Numbered from the stretch's first letter, positions 17,949-27,119 are shown. The stretch: DNA of 64,000 nt from Streptomyces sp. NBC_00287 (GCF_036173105.1 NZ_CP108053.1:2232001-2296000), one strand, 5' to 3'. A program made the numbers and translations. The notes: generated from the letters alone by a model not told the origin.

Positions 17949-18554
17949 TCATGCGCCTCTTTCCAGCGCGGGGTCCGGTGGGTCGGCCAGCGTTTCGGCC
18001 AGGGTGCGCAGGGCGGTGCGCAGTCTGGTCTTGGCCGTGCCCTCGGGGATGCCCAGTTCCACGGCGGCCTGGCGGTAGGTGCGGCCCGCGAAGTAGGCGA
18101 GGTGTACGACCTCGCGTTGGGGCTGCGGGAGTTCGGCGAGCGCGGTGTGCAGCAGCAGGGAGCGCTCCCGGTCGACCACGGTCTCGTCGGGGCCGGGACC
18201 CGGCTCCGGGATGGTGTGCAGCGCCGAGTCGTCGGCGTGGGCGTGTTTGCGGTGCCGGGCCTCGCCGCGCACCCAGTCCACGGCCCGCCGGTGGGCCAGC
18301 ATGGACAGCCAGGTGCGCAGCGAGCCGCGGCGCGCGTCGAAGGCGTACGGCCTGCTCCACAGGTGGGCGAAGACCTCCTGCGCCACGTCCTCGGCGGCGG
18401 CCGGGGCGCGGGTGACCCGTACCGCGATCCGGCGCACCAGAGGTCCGTACGCCGTGTACACCTCGGCCAGCGCGGACTCGTCGCCGTACACCAGCCGCCG
18501 GTGCAACTCCGCGTCGGCGGCCGGCGCCGGCGACGTCTCGCCCGTGGACTCCAC
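17949..18554 (-). CDS. ECF-family RNA polymerase sigma factor
   Basis: 201 residues. Region 2 (YTAYGPLVRRIAVRVTRAPA through VFAHLWSRPYAFDARRGS and RTWLSMLAHRRAVDWVRGEA) binds the -10 element, and region 4 (QREVVHLAYFAGRTYRQAAV, EGTAKTRLRTALRTL) binds the -35. GTG start at 18554 with AGGAAGGG upstream. It sits immediately before a zinc-finger anti-sigma gene, the usual order for a sensed ECF pair (group like Mycobacterium SigK/ECF19 is possible). Target promoters were not identified in the window. Confidence 0.93.
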   Translation of the reverse strand: MESTGETSPAPAADAELHRRLVYGDESALAEVYTAYGPLVRRIAVRVTRAPAAAEDVAQEVFAHLWSRPYAFDARRGSLRTWLSMLAHRRAVDWVRGEARHRKHAHADDSALHTIPEPGPGPDETVVDRERSLLLHTALAELPQPQREVVHLAYFAGRTYRQAAVELGIPEGTAKTRLRTALRTLAETLADPPDPALERGA

Positions 18555-18594
18555 GTGCCCTTCCTAGCGTCCCGGCCGGGCCCGCGCCAGTGGT

Positions 18595-19647
18595 TCAGGC
18601 GGAGAGGGCGTTCAGCAGCCGGTCGACATCGGCGGTGGTGTTGTAGAGGTGGAAGGCGGCGCGCAAGTTGCCGGCGCGGTTGGAGACCTCGATGCCGGCC
18701 TCGCTCAACTCGGGCTGGCGGTGGCCGAGTTGCGGGACGGAGACGATCGCCGAGCCGGGGGACGGGATCGGGGTGTGGCCGAGGTCGGTGAGGCCCGCGC
18801 GGAAGCGGTCGGCGAGGGCTGTGTCATGGGCGTGGACGGCGTCGACGCCGAGTTCGTCGATGAGGGAGAGGGAGGCGTTCAGGCCGGCGTATGTGAAGAG
18901 GGAGGGGCTGACGTCGAACCGCCTTGCGGAGTGGGCGAGTTCCTCGACCGGGCCGTAGCAGCTCTCCCAGGGGAGTTCGCCCGCGACCCAGCCGGCGAGC
19001 AGCGGGGTGAGACCGCCGAAGTCCTCGGGGGTGACGAAGAAGGCGTTGCCGTGCGGGCCCATGAGCCACTTGAAGCCGACGGCGGCGAGGAAGTCGTAGG
19101 AACCGGCCTCCAAGGGCAGCCAGCCCGCCGCCTGGGAGGCGTCGATGTACGTCCGTGCCCCGTGCGCGCGGGCCGCCTCGCGCAGCGCGGGCAGATCGGC
19201 GAGCCGACCGTCGGCGGACTGCACGGCGCTGACCGCGACGAGCGCGGTGCCCGGCCGGACGGACTCGGCGATCCGCTCCAACGGGACGACCCGCACCTTG
19301 AGGTCGCCGCGCATATGGAAGGGGTTGACCAGGGAGGCGAAGTCGGCCTCGGCGGTGAGGACTTCGGCTCCGGCGGGCAGCGAGGCGGCGATCAGTCCGC
19401 CGTACTCGGCGACGGAGGCCCCCGTCGCGACCCGCTCGACCGGCACCCCGACCAGTCGCGCGAAGGCGGCGCGGACGCGTTCCACGCCTTCGTAGAGGGA
19501 GCCGATCGGCCGCCCTTCGGCCCGCATCCGCACGGCCTCCTGTACGGCGGCGACGGTGCGGGCCGGCAGGAGGCCGTTGCTCGCGGTGTTGAGGTAGGTG
19601 TGCTCCGGGGCGAACTCGGCACGGACGAGGCTCTCGAAGGTCTCCAT
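18595..19647 (-). CDS. Class V aminotransferase (isopenicillin N epimerase/SufS-like fold)
   Basis: 350 residues from ATG 19647 (METFESLVRAEFAPEHTYLN); an upstream ATG at 19683 is possible but neither has a strong ribosome site. PLP fold markers: LNTASNGLLPARTVAAV, VAVSAVQSADGRLADLPALR, YIDASQAAGWLPLEA and the Schiff-base lysine in AVGFKWLMGPHGNAFF. No active-site cysteine loop of SufS-type desulfurases is seen, so aminotransferase or lyase chemistry is more likely. It stands alone, 40 bases downstream of the sigma gene start on the same strand. Substrate unknown. Confidence 0.82.
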   Translation of the reverse strand: METFESLVRAEFAPEHTYLNTASNGLLPARTVAAVQEAVRMRAEGRPIGSLYEGVERVRAAFARLVGVPVERVATGASVAEYGGLIAASLPAGAEVLTAEADFASLVNPFHMRGDLKVRVVPLERIAESVRPGTALVAVSAVQSADGRLADLPALREAARAHGARTYIDASQAAGWLPLEAGSYDFLAAVGFKWLMGPHGNAFFVTPEDFGGLTPLLAGWVAGELPWESCYGPVEELAHSARRFDVSPSLFTYAGLNASLSLIDELGVDAVHAHDTALADRFRAGLTDLGHTPIPSPGSAIVSVPQLGHRQPELSEAGIEVSNRAGNLRAAFHLYNTTADVDRLLNALSA

Positions 19648-19743
19648 GGGACCACTCTGCGACCCCTGGAACTCCCCGTCCATTGCGAATTTTTACGTGG
19701 TTTCGCTAAGCAGCCCTTATATATCGGCCCCGACCTGCGGCTT

Positions 19744-20460
19744 TCAGCCCTGCTGCGGCACCGCGCAGCCGTCGGGGCCGCAAGCCTCGGCCTCGCTCTG
19801 GTCGATCAGGGTCAGCGGGGAGCGCTCGCCCCAGGCCTGGGTGAGGGCCTGGGTGAAGATCTCGGCGGGCTGGGCGCCGGAGACGCCGTACTTGCGGTCG
19901 ATGACGAAGAAGGGCACACCGTTGGCGCCGAGCTGGGCGGCCTCGCGCTCGTCGGCGCGGACGTCGTCGGCGTAGGCGGTGGGGTCGGCGAGCACCTTGC
20001 GGGCGCCGTCCGCGTCGAGTCCGGCGGCGACGGCCAGCTTCACGAGCCGCTCGTCGTCGCCGAAGACGGAGGTCTCCTCGGCGAAGTTCGCCTCGTACAG
20101 CGCCTGGATCAGTTCGCCCTGGCGGCCGTGCTCCTTGGCGAAGTGCAGCAGGCGGTGCATGTCGAAGGTGCTGCCGTGGTCACGGCCCTGCGTGCGGTAG
20201 GCGAGGCCCTCGGCGGCGGCCTGGGCACCGAGGTTGTCCTCGGCGGCCTGGGCCTGCGCCTCGCTCATGCCGTACTTCTTGGCCAGCATCGGGATGACCG
20301 GGCCCGTGTCGTCCTTGGGGCGATTGGGGTCCAGCTCGAAGGAGCGGTGCACGACCTCGACCGCGTCGTGGTGCGGGAAGGCCGCGAGCGCCTTCTCGAA
20401 GCGGGCCTTGCCCACGTAGCACCAGGGGCAGGCGATGTCGCTCCAGATCTCGACGCGCAT
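19744..20460 (-). CDS. DsbA/FrnE-family oxidoreductase
   Basis: 238 residues, thioredoxin fold with helical insert. The redox motif is near the N terminus: SDIACPWCYVGKARFEKAL (CPWC). The cis-Pro region is at GANGVPFFVIDRKYGVSGAQ. No signal peptide, so it is cytoplasmic like FrnE and 2-hydroxychromene-2-carboxylate isomerase relatives. Likely role is thiol-disulfide exchange or glutathione/mycothiol-type isomerisation. It ends with a Cys-containing tail (EACGPDGCAVPQQG). Monocistronic by spacing. Confidence 0.9.
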   Translation of the reverse strand: MRVEIWSDIACPWCYVGKARFEKALAAFPHHDAVEVVHRSFELDPNRPKDDTGPVIPMLAKKYGMSEAQAQAAEDNLGAQAAAEGLAYRTQGRDHGSTFDMHRLLHFAKEHGRQGELIQALYEANFAEETSVFGDDERLVKLAVAAGLDADGARKVLADPTAYADDVRADEREAAQLGANGVPFFVIDRKYGVSGAQPAEIFTQALTQAWGERSPLTLIDQSEAEACGPDGCAVPQQG

Positions 20461-20534
20461 GTTTCTCGGCTCCAGCTCGATACGGATACGGAGACTCCCT
20501 CCGCCGAGATAGGTGAACGTTCAAGCTGCCGGGA

Positions 20535-21059
20535 TCATTCCCCGGTCACACCGGTTCCCTCCCCGGTGACGGAGAAGCGCAGGAAGAGATGGTGGTCGCC
20601 CTCGGCGGGCGGGTTCTCCGGGTCCGGACGCCAGCCCCGGCCCGCGTAGAAGGTCTGGGCACGCCGGTTGTCCACGTGCACGTCGAGCACGGCCGTGCGC
20701 TTGCCGTCGGCCCGCCACTCCTCCACACAGGCCGCGTGCAGGGCCGTACCCACGCCACGGCCCCAGTGGTCGGGGTCGACGTGGAACTGGAACAGCTTGA
20801 CCGTTTCGGCGGGGGCGCCCTCGGGTGTACGGAAGGACGCGAGACCGACGATCGTGCCCTCCTCGACGACGCACAGCACATGCCCGTCGGGCCGCTCGAC
20901 GGCGGTGCGCCAGGCGGCGGACCAGTCGGTGCCGTCGTCCGGGATGCCGTCCCGGTAGTACGTCGCCCGGGCGCGCGCGTGCAGGGCGGCGACCGTCTCG
21001 GCCTCCGCGGGCAGGACGGTACGGATCACCCGGGTCACGGTTTCTCTGACGCTGATCAC
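20535..21059 (-). CDS. GNAT family N-acetyltransferase
   Basis: 174 residues from GTG 21059 (MISVRETVTRVIRTVLPAEA), chosen because it overlaps the stop of the upstream GlxA-type regulator by four bases; the reading frame is open far beyond it inside that gene. Acetyl-CoA motif VDPDHWGRGVGTALHAACVE and the C-terminal NRRAQTFYAGRGWRPD are classic GNAT. Coupled translation with the regulator suggests a shared cue. Acceptor unknown. Confidence 0.85.
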   Translation of the reverse strand: MISVRETVTRVIRTVLPAEAETVAALHARARATYYRDGIPDDGTDWSAAWRTAVERPDGHVLCVVEEGTIVGLASFRTPEGAPAETVKLFQFHVDPDHWGRGVGTALHAACVEEWRADGKRTAVLDVHVDNRRAQTFYAGRGWRPDPENPPAEGDHHLFLRFSVTGEGTGVTGE

Positions 21060-22051
21060 GCAGCGGAGGACGTCTCTTCGGACGCCCCGGTTCCGAGCCG
21101 GCTGAACTGCGCCCGATAGGCACTCGGCGTCAGTCCCGTACGGCGCACCAGATGCCCCCGCAGCGAGTCGGCCGTGCCCAGGCCGCAGGCGCGGGCCACC
21201 TGGTCCATGGGCAGGGCGGTGGCCTCCAGCAGTTCCTTGGCGCGCTCGATGCGCTGGTGGAGCAGCCACTGGAGCGGGCTCACCCCGCTCTCGGCGTGGA
21301 AGCGTCGGGTGAGGGTGCGGACGCTGACCCCGGCGTGGCGGGCCAGGTCGGTGAGGGTGAGCGGCTTGTCGAGGTTGCGCATGGCCCAGCCGCGGGTGTC
21401 GCCGCAGGCGTTGCCGCGCTCGGGCGGCAGCGGGGTCTGGGTGAACTGGGTCTGGCCGCCGGGCCGTACCGGTGCGACGAGGGCACGGCGGGCGACCTCG
21501 TTGGCGACGGCGGCGCCGTAGTCGGTGCGGATGACGTGCAGGCACAGGTCGATGCCGGCGGCGTAGCCGGACGAGGTGACGTACGGGCCGTCCTGCACAT
21601 AGAGAACGTCTCCGCGGAGGTCGACGTGCGGGTACCGGCGGCGCAGTTCCTCGGCGTGTGCCCAGTACGTGGTGGCCCGGCGCCCGTGCAGCAGGCCCGC
21701 CTCGGCGAGCTGGAAGGCGCCGGTGCACAGGGACGCGATCCGCTTGCCGTCGGCGGCCGCCTCGCGCACGGCGGTCACGATCCGCGCCTCGGGTTCGAAG
21801 GGCTCCCCGGTGCCGGCGACGAGCACGGTGTCCGCCTCCCGTACGGCGTCGAGTCCGTGCCGTACATACAGGTCGAGCCCGCCGCTGGTGGGCACCGGCC
21901 CCGGCTCGGCCGCGCAGATGACCACCTCGTAGCCGGGCCGTCCGTCGACCTCGACCTTGCCGAACAGCATCTCCGGGATGGCGAGGTTGAACATCGACAC
22001 GGGCGAGGGCGCGACGACGACGATGCGGTGCGGGGCGCGCGACTGCGGCAT
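21056..22051 (-). CDS. GlxA-type transcriptional regulator (DJ-1/PfpI domain plus AraC HTH)
   Basis: 331 residues. Start ATG 22051 is set by GGAGG eight bases upstream; earlier in-frame ATGs lack this. The N-terminal DJ-1/PfpI-like sensor (residues about 8-180) has the nucleophile-elbow cysteine in ASLCTGAFQLAEAGLL. The C-terminal AraC DNA-binding domain shows LTLTDLARHAGVSVRTLTRR and MDQVARACGLGTADSLRGHL. It lies divergent from an MFS transporter with 62 bases between starts, so it may control that transporter as well as its coupled GNAT gene. Confidence 0.92.
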   Translation of the reverse strand: MPQSRAPHRIVVVAPSPVSMFNLAIPEMLFGKVEVDGRPGYEVVICAAEPGPVPTSGGLDLYVRHGLDAVREADTVLVAGTGEPFEPEARIVTAVREAAADGKRIASLCTGAFQLAEAGLLHGRRATTYWAHAEELRRRYPHVDLRGDVLYVQDGPYVTSSGYAAGIDLCLHVIRTDYGAAVANEVARRALVAPVRPGGQTQFTQTPLPPERGNACGDTRGWAMRNLDKPLTLTDLARHAGVSVRTLTRRFHAESGVSPLQWLLHQRIERAKELLEATALPMDQVARACGLGTADSLRGHLVRRTGLTPSAYRAQFSRLGTGASEETSSAA

Positions 22052-22113
22052 GGCCAGAACCTCCGGGTGCATGGCATTCCGGCCACTACTGTACGACGGC
22101 GCAGATCCGCAGC

Positions 22114-23511
22114 ATGGAGGGCATGCCAACGAACCAGACCCTCAAGGGCGATGAACTCGCCGCCGCACAGGGCGAGTTGTGGCCCAGGAAGTCCCCAGCC
22201 GCCCTCACCCTCACCGCCGGGCTCCTCGGCTTCGCGCTGGTCTGCCTCGACGCGTCCATCGTCAACGTGGCGCTGCCCGCGATCGGTTCCTCCCTCGGCG
22301 GCGGGATGTCCGGCCTTCAGTGGGTGGTTGACGCCTACACGCTGGCCTTCGCCGCGCTGATGCTGTCGACCGGGGCGTTCTCGGACCGTGCGGGCGCCAC
22401 CCGGGCGTACGCGCTCGGCGCCTCGGTCTTCACGCTCGCCTCGGCGGCCTGCGGCCTGGCGCCGAATCTGCCCGCGCTGATCGGAGCGCGAGTGGTGCAG
22501 GGCGTGGCGGCGGCGGTCGTGCTGCCGGCCTCGCTGGCGCTGGTGCGGCAGGCGTACGCCGATCCGGCGCGGCGGGCCCGGGCGGTGGCCGTGTGGGCGG
22601 CGGGCGGTTCGGCGGCGGTGGCGCTGGGTCCGGTGGCGGGCGGCGTGCTGACGACGGCCTGGGACTGGCGTGGGATCTTCTTCGTCAACCTTCCGATCGG
22701 TGCACTGATCCTGGCGCTGCTGGTGCGGGCCCCGCGCTCACAGCGCCGTCCGGCACCGATGGACCTGCCCGGCCAGGTGACGGCGGTGGTGGCTCTCACG
22801 GCGCTGACGTTCGCGGTGATCGAGGGCGGCACGCAGGGCTGGGCGGCGCTGGCGGTGGCCGCGGTGGCCGCGGTGGCGTTCGTCCGGATCGAGGCACGTC
22901 AGCCGCACCCGGTCGTCCCGCTCGGCCTCTTCCGCAACCGGACCGTCGCGGTGACGGTGGCCGCGGGAGCGGCGGTCAGCGTGGCCTTCTACAGCATGGT
23001 GTTCGTCTTCTCGCTCTTCTTCCAGCAGGTGCAGGGCCGTTCCGCACTCCAGGCCGGGCTGATGTTCCTGCCGATGACGGGCCTGATCGCGGTGACGAAC
23101 GTGGTGGCGGGCAAGCTCGCGAGCCGCCAAGGCCCCCGGCTGCCCATGCTGGTGGGCCAGGGCCTGGCCGTCGTAGGACTGCTCATGACGCTGTACGTCG
23201 ACACGGGCACGCCTGCGGTCCTGGTGGCCCTGCTGCTCGTCCCGATGGCGCTGGGCTGCGCGCTGACGGTGCCGCCACTGACCGCGGCGATGATGGACGC
23301 CGTGCCCGCCGAGCGGGCGGGCCTTGCGGCCGGCTTGCTCAACGCGGCGCGGCAGATGGCGGGGGCGCTGGGCATCGCCGTGTTCGGGGCGCTGATCTCC
23401 GACGGTTTCGTGGCGGGGATGCGGATGAGCGTGATCGTCAGCGCGGCCCTGCTCACGGTGACGGGGCTGCTCAGCTTCCGTCTCGCAGGTCCTTCGGCCG
23501 GTTCGGCCTGA
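22114..23511 (+). CDS. MFS drug-efflux transporter (DHA2 type)
   Basis: 465 residues, with many hydrophobic spans consistent with a 14-TM exporter. Motif C-like GPVAGGVLTTAWDWRGIFFV NLP and the N-terminal LDASIVNVALPAIGSSL plus QWVVDAYTLAFAALMLSTG are typical of DHA2 multidrug/antibiotic exporters driven by proton motive force. Start ATG 22114, or 22123; neither has a clear ribosome site. Divergent from a GlxA-type regulator. Its last 41 bases overlap the 3' end of a DUF1349 pseudogene on the other strand. Confidence 0.92.
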   Translation: MEGMPTNQTLKGDELAAAQGELWPRKSPAALTLTAGLLGFALVCLDASIVNVALPAIGSSLGGGMSGLQWVVDAYTLAFAALMLSTGAFSDRAGATRAYALGASVFTLASAACGLAPNLPALIGARVVQGVAAAVVLPASLALVRQAYADPARRARAVAVWAAGGSAAVALGPVAGGVLTTAWDWRGIFFVNLPIGALILALLVRAPRSQRRPAPMDLPGQVTAVVALTALTFAVIEGGTQGWAALAVAAVAAVAFVRIEARQPHPVVPLGLFRNRTVAVTVAAGAAVSVAFYSMVFVFSLFFQQVQGRSALQAGLMFLPMTGLIAVTNVVAGKLASRQGPRLPMLVGQGLAVVGLLMTLYVDTGTPAVLVALLLVPMALGCALTVPPLTAAMMDAVPAERAGLAAGLLNAARQMAGALGIAVFGALISDGFVAGMRMSVIVSAALLTVTGLLSFRLAGPSAGSA

Positions 23512-23821
23512 ACTCCACGTGGTCGTACGTCACGACGCACCCCTCCCCCATCGGCGACTGCGTCATGAACCCGACGAGGGCGGCGTCCGCCGCCTTCTCC
23601 CCGCCCAGCGTGAACAGCCGGACGAAGATTCAGCGCTCGCCCTTCCGGGAGGCGTGGAAGGCGAAGGCCCGCCCGGTCCGGCTCACCCGCAGTCAGACCG
23701 AACTGCCCTCCACGGTGAAGGAGTTGGCGTCGTCGGAGGCGGGGTCCAAGGCCTCACCGGTGGGCGGCACGAAACGGTCCTGTCGGGGCCCGGCCCATCC
23801 GGAGAGCATGCCGGGGGTCCC
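23471..23821 (-). pseudogene. DUF1349 (concanavalin A-like) pseudogene with two in-frame TGA codons
   Basis: On the - strand one continuous frame from about 23821 to the TGA at 23471-23473 reads like a DUF1349 family protein: MLSGWAGPRQDRFVPPTGEA, then ANSFTVEGSSV, stop at 23693-23695, LRVSRTGRAFAFHASRKGER, stop at 23630-23632, then IFVRLFTLGGEKAADAALVG and ends RPKDLRDGS. At both stops the family, as I recall it, has Trp (SVWLRVSRTG and RWxFVRLF), so each is TGG changed to TGA. About 60 core residues between LDPASD and DANSF are missing without changing frame. The N terminus is cut by the neighbouring LURP gene end. Non-functional. Confidence 0.8.
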
Positions 23822-23823
23822 GG

Positions 23824-24420
23824 TCAGCGGGACTGGAGGGCGTCCAGGGCCACGGCCTGGGCTATGGCGAGGCGCAGGTCGAGATCGGGGGAGGCCACAT
23901 CGACCAGGTAGCGGTCGCGCAGGCCGATCTTCTTGTCGACCCTCAGCACCGGCTTGCCGCCCGACGTGAAGTCGAAGTGGTACGGCCACACGAACGGCAC
24001 GACGTCGAGCGGCAGCAGCTCCCAGGCCCGGCGCAGCACGGCCACGAGCGGGTTGCGCTCCCGCCCGACGGCCGCGACCGAGCCCGGCTGGTCCAGCTCC
24101 CACGTCGAGCGCAGCAGGGAGGCACCGAACTTCTTGCGGAACGAGCCGACGGGGTTGTCCATCGCGTCCCGCACGTCGTATTGGGCGCCGACGTCGAGGA
24201 TCTGGCGGGCCTTGGCGGTGAACAGGATCTGGCCCTTGGACTCGTCGGTGTAGAAGGTCATCTGTTCCCGGAGCGTCATCCGCTTCTGCTCGGCGAAGGC
24301 GAGGACCCTGCCGTCGGAGCCGTCCGGCAGCGTCTCGGTCACGACGTACCGGTTGATCATGAAGGTGGTCTTCTGCCGGATGGTGAACCGGTCGTTCTCC
24401 TGCTGTCGCGCACTGTCCAC
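23824..24420 (-). CDS. LURP-one-related / scramblase-like protein
   Basis: 198 residues from GTG 24420. The body (FMINRYVVTETLPDGSDGRV, LREQMTFYTDESKGQILFTA, GSFRKKFGASLLRSTWELDQ, KIGLRDRYLVDV) fits the LURP-one-related/tubby-C superfamily, a beta-barrel with a buried helix. Relatives are annotated as phospholipid scramblase-like; bacterial function is not established. It contains no signal peptide. The start is uncertain because the GTG lacks a good ribosome site. It overlaps nothing but abuts the DUF1349 relic. Confidence 0.8.
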   Translation of the reverse strand: MDSARQQENDRFTIRQKTTFMINRYVVTETLPDGSDGRVLAFAEQKRMTLREQMTFYTDESKGQILFTAKARQILDVGAQYDVRDAMDNPVGSFRKKFGASLLRSTWELDQPGSVAAVGRERNPLVAVLRRAWELLPLDVVPFVWPYHFDFTSGGKPVLRVDKKIGLRDRYLVDVASPDLDLRLAIAQAVALDALQSR

Positions 24421-24637
24421 TGTTCCGCTCCCCGCGCCGGTGTTCTCTGCCGCCGGCCCCGTTCTCCGGCGGATCCATCCTCACCGCGCGTCCCGGCCCG
24501 GGGCAGTCTCCGTAAGTCGTCGTCCGCAGCGACCAAAGATGACGGTTGCGGCGGGGACCGGGTGTTCACTTTCGTCGTTCGCGGGTGCGCCGAAGGGCGG
24601 ATGCGGGAGGCCGGGGGCGGCTGTCTATCGTCTGCGC

Positions 24638-26363
24638 GTGGACGCAGCACTGATACCCCGTACCGACCGGCCGCTCCGCTCCCGGCTCGTCGCCGCCTCC
24701 CCGTGGCCCCGTAAGCGGATCGTCGGGGAGGTCGTACTCGCCCTCGTGCTCGCCGGGGCGGCGGGCCTCGCCGACGGCGAGGCCGTATTCGGAGCGCGGG
24801 GCGTTGCCGTGGCCCTGGCCGTCGCCGTACTGTCGCCGGCCCGCCGCTCGCTGCCGGCAACGGTGCTGCTCGTCGCGTCGGCCATGGCGGGGGCGATGAC
24901 CGGCTCGGCACTGCTGCTGATCTGCGCGAGCTGGTCGGCGGGCAGCCGCATCATGCGCCCCGGGCGGGCGCTGGCCGCGTACGCCGCCGGGCTCGTGCTC
25001 CACAACGTCTTCTCCGCCTGGATGGCCTCCGACAAGGAGGGGCGGGCTGTCGCTGCTCGTGACGGCCGCGCTGGCCACGGGCTCGTTCCTGACGCTGGCG
25101 GTCGTGCCGGGTCTCGCCTCCCGTTACCGCGCCCAGCGCCACCGGCTGCTCGACACCCTGCGCCGGCACAACGCCCAACTGGTGCGCGAGCAGGCGATGG
25201 TGGCGCACCAGGCCCGCCTACTCGAACGGCAGCGCATAGCCCAGGACATGCACGACAGCCTCGGCCACCAGCTCGCCCTGATCGCCGTGCACGCCGGGGC
25301 GCTGGAGGTGGACCCGGAGCTGGGCGACCGGCATCGGGAAGGGGTGGGCATCCTCCGGGAGGCCTCCCGGACCGCGATGCAGGAGCTGCGCGAGGCGGTG
25401 GGCATCCTGCGGGACGACGCCGGAGCGCCCGCCGGGCAGCGGCCGGACTCGGCCGACGCCGAGCCTCTGACGGCCCGCGTGGCGGCCGCTGTCGACGGCC
25501 TCGTCGAGTCGTCGCGGACCGCGGGCGCGACCGTGGAGCTGCACCGCTCCGGCACCGTGCGGCCCCTCGCGCCCGCCGCCGACCACGCGGCGTACCGCAT
25601 CGCCCAGGAGGGCCTGACCAACGCGCACAAGCACGCGCCGGGCGCCCCGATCACCGTGGCGCTGCGCTATGAACCGGACAGCCTGGTGGTCGAGGTGGCC
25701 AACGGGCCCGTGCCCGCCTCAGCACCCTCGGGCCCGCCCGCGGTGAGCGGCGGCCAGGGCCTGGCGGGCCTGCGGGAGAGGGCCCGGCTGGTCGGCGGCA
25801 TGGTGCACACGGGGCCGACCCCCGAAGGCGGTTTCCGCCTCGCGGGTGTGCTGCCCTACGGCGACGGCGAGCCCGTGCCCCGCCCCGAAGGCACGACCTC
25901 CGTCGCCTCGGACGACGACTTTCGGGGGCAGATCGGCGAAGGCGCGGCGGGCGACGGTGGAGCGGTCATCGACCGTTCCGACCCACAAGGGGAGTTCGCC
26001 GCCATCATGAGCAGCAAGAAGAAGGTCGCCCTCGGCTGTGTCGTCACCTCCGTCGTCCTCGTCGGGGGCGTTCTCGCCCTCGGGGCCTGGGGGCTGACGG
26101 CGCTGTTCGACGAGGTGGAGAGCGGCACCATATCGGCCGGCGTGTACAGGTCGGCGAAGGTCGGCGACGCCGAGAAAGACGTGAAGGCCGAGCTGCCGGA
26201 GGGCAGTTCCCTGCTCACCGACGGCCAGGAGAAGCACGGCCCGCCGCTGCCCGAGGGCGCGACGTGCCATCACTACCTGGACATCGACGACGACATCGTC
26301 TACCGGTTCTGCTTCCGCGACGGGAAGCTGATCGCGAAGGAGTCCTACAAGGACGAGATCTGA
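24638..26363 (+). pseudogene. NarL-type sensor histidine kinase with C-terminal membrane extension, +1 frameshift
   Basis: The N-terminal half (GTG 24638; VVLALVLAGAAGLADGEAVF and three further hydrophobic spans) is in one frame; from about 25040 the match moves to the next frame, continuing LSLLVTAALATGSFLTLAVV and the kinase core. Removing one G from the run at 25039-25042 restores a 574-residue protein. The core has the HisKA_3 box QRIAQDMHDSLGHQLALIAV and HATPase box YRIAQEGLTNAHKHAPG. After the ATPase come a linker, one more membrane span (VALGCVVTSVVLVGGVLAL) and about 80 extracytoplasmic residues with two Cys. Pairs with the response regulator downstream. May be a sequencing error rather than a dead gene. 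Confidence 0.8.
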
Positions 26364-26456
26364 ACGGCGGCAACGAGGTCGCACATCTGACCGGATCGGG
26401 CATGATGGCGGGGCTTTGCCGTCCCTTCATCACACCCACACCGCGCAGGAGGCCGC

Positions 26457-27119
26457 GTGATCCGGGTCCTCGTCGCCGACGACGAGCCGCTCATCAGAGC
26501 CGGCATCAGGATGATCCTCACCTCGGCCGACGACATCGACGTGGTGGCCGAGGCTGCTGACGGCCGGGAGGCGGTGGAGACCGCCCGGAGCACCGCGGTG
26601 GACGTCGCCCTGCTGGACATCCAGATGCCGGTGATGGACGGGCTGACCGCACTGGCCGAGATGGGCAGGGCCGCGCCGGGGGTACGTGTGCTGATCCTGA
26701 CCACGTTCGGCGAGCGCGACAACGTCCTGCGGGCGCTCGGCCACGGCGGCGCGGGCTTCCTGCTGAAGGACTCCGCGCCGCAGGAGCTGATCCACGCGGT
26801 CCGTGCGGCGGCGGCCGGCAACGCCTATCTCTCCCCGGCCGCCACCCGGCATGTCGTGGACACCCTCGCCTCCCCCGCCACGACCGCGCGCGGCGAGGAG
26901 GCCCGCCGCCGCCTGGCCGGCCTGACCGAACGCGAACGCGACGTACTGGCCCTCCTGGGCGAGGGCCTGTCCAACGCGGACGCGGGCGCCCGTCTGCACA
27001 TGAGCGAGGCCACGGTGAAGACGTACGTCAGCCGCATCCTGACCAAGCTGAACTGCGAGAACCGAGTCCAGGCGGCACTCCTGGCCCGGGACGCGGGCCT
27101 GGAGTCGAACGCGGGCTGA
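26457..27119 (+). CDS. NarL/LuxR-type response regulator
   Basis: 220 residues. Receiver domain MIRVLVADDEPLIRAGIRMI with phospho-acceptor Asp in VALLDIQMPVMDG and Lys in GGAGFLLKDSAPQEL, then a LuxR-type HTH (LTERERDVLALLGEGLSNAD, SEATVKTYVSRILTKLNCEN). GTG start with AGGAGG-like purines eight bases before. It lies 93 bases after the frameshifted histidine kinase, its probable partner. If the kinase is truly broken this regulator would be an orphan. Confidence 0.93.
   Translation: MIRVLVADDEPLIRAGIRMILTSADDIDVVAEAADGREAVETARSTAVDVALLDIQMPVMDGLTALAEMGRAAPGVRVLILTTFGERDNVLRALGHGGAGFLLKDSAPQELIHAVRAAAAGNAYLSPAATRHVVDTLASPATTARGEEARRRLAGLTERERDVLALLGEGLSNADAGARLHMSEATVKTYVSRILTKLNCENRVQAALLARDAGLESNAG

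Noticed and set aside
23471..23821. TGA read as Trp or selenocysteine in the DUF1349 frame
   Set aside because: The missing core segment and truncated N terminus argue for decay; no SECIS-like hairpin was evident and all neighbours use TGA as stop.
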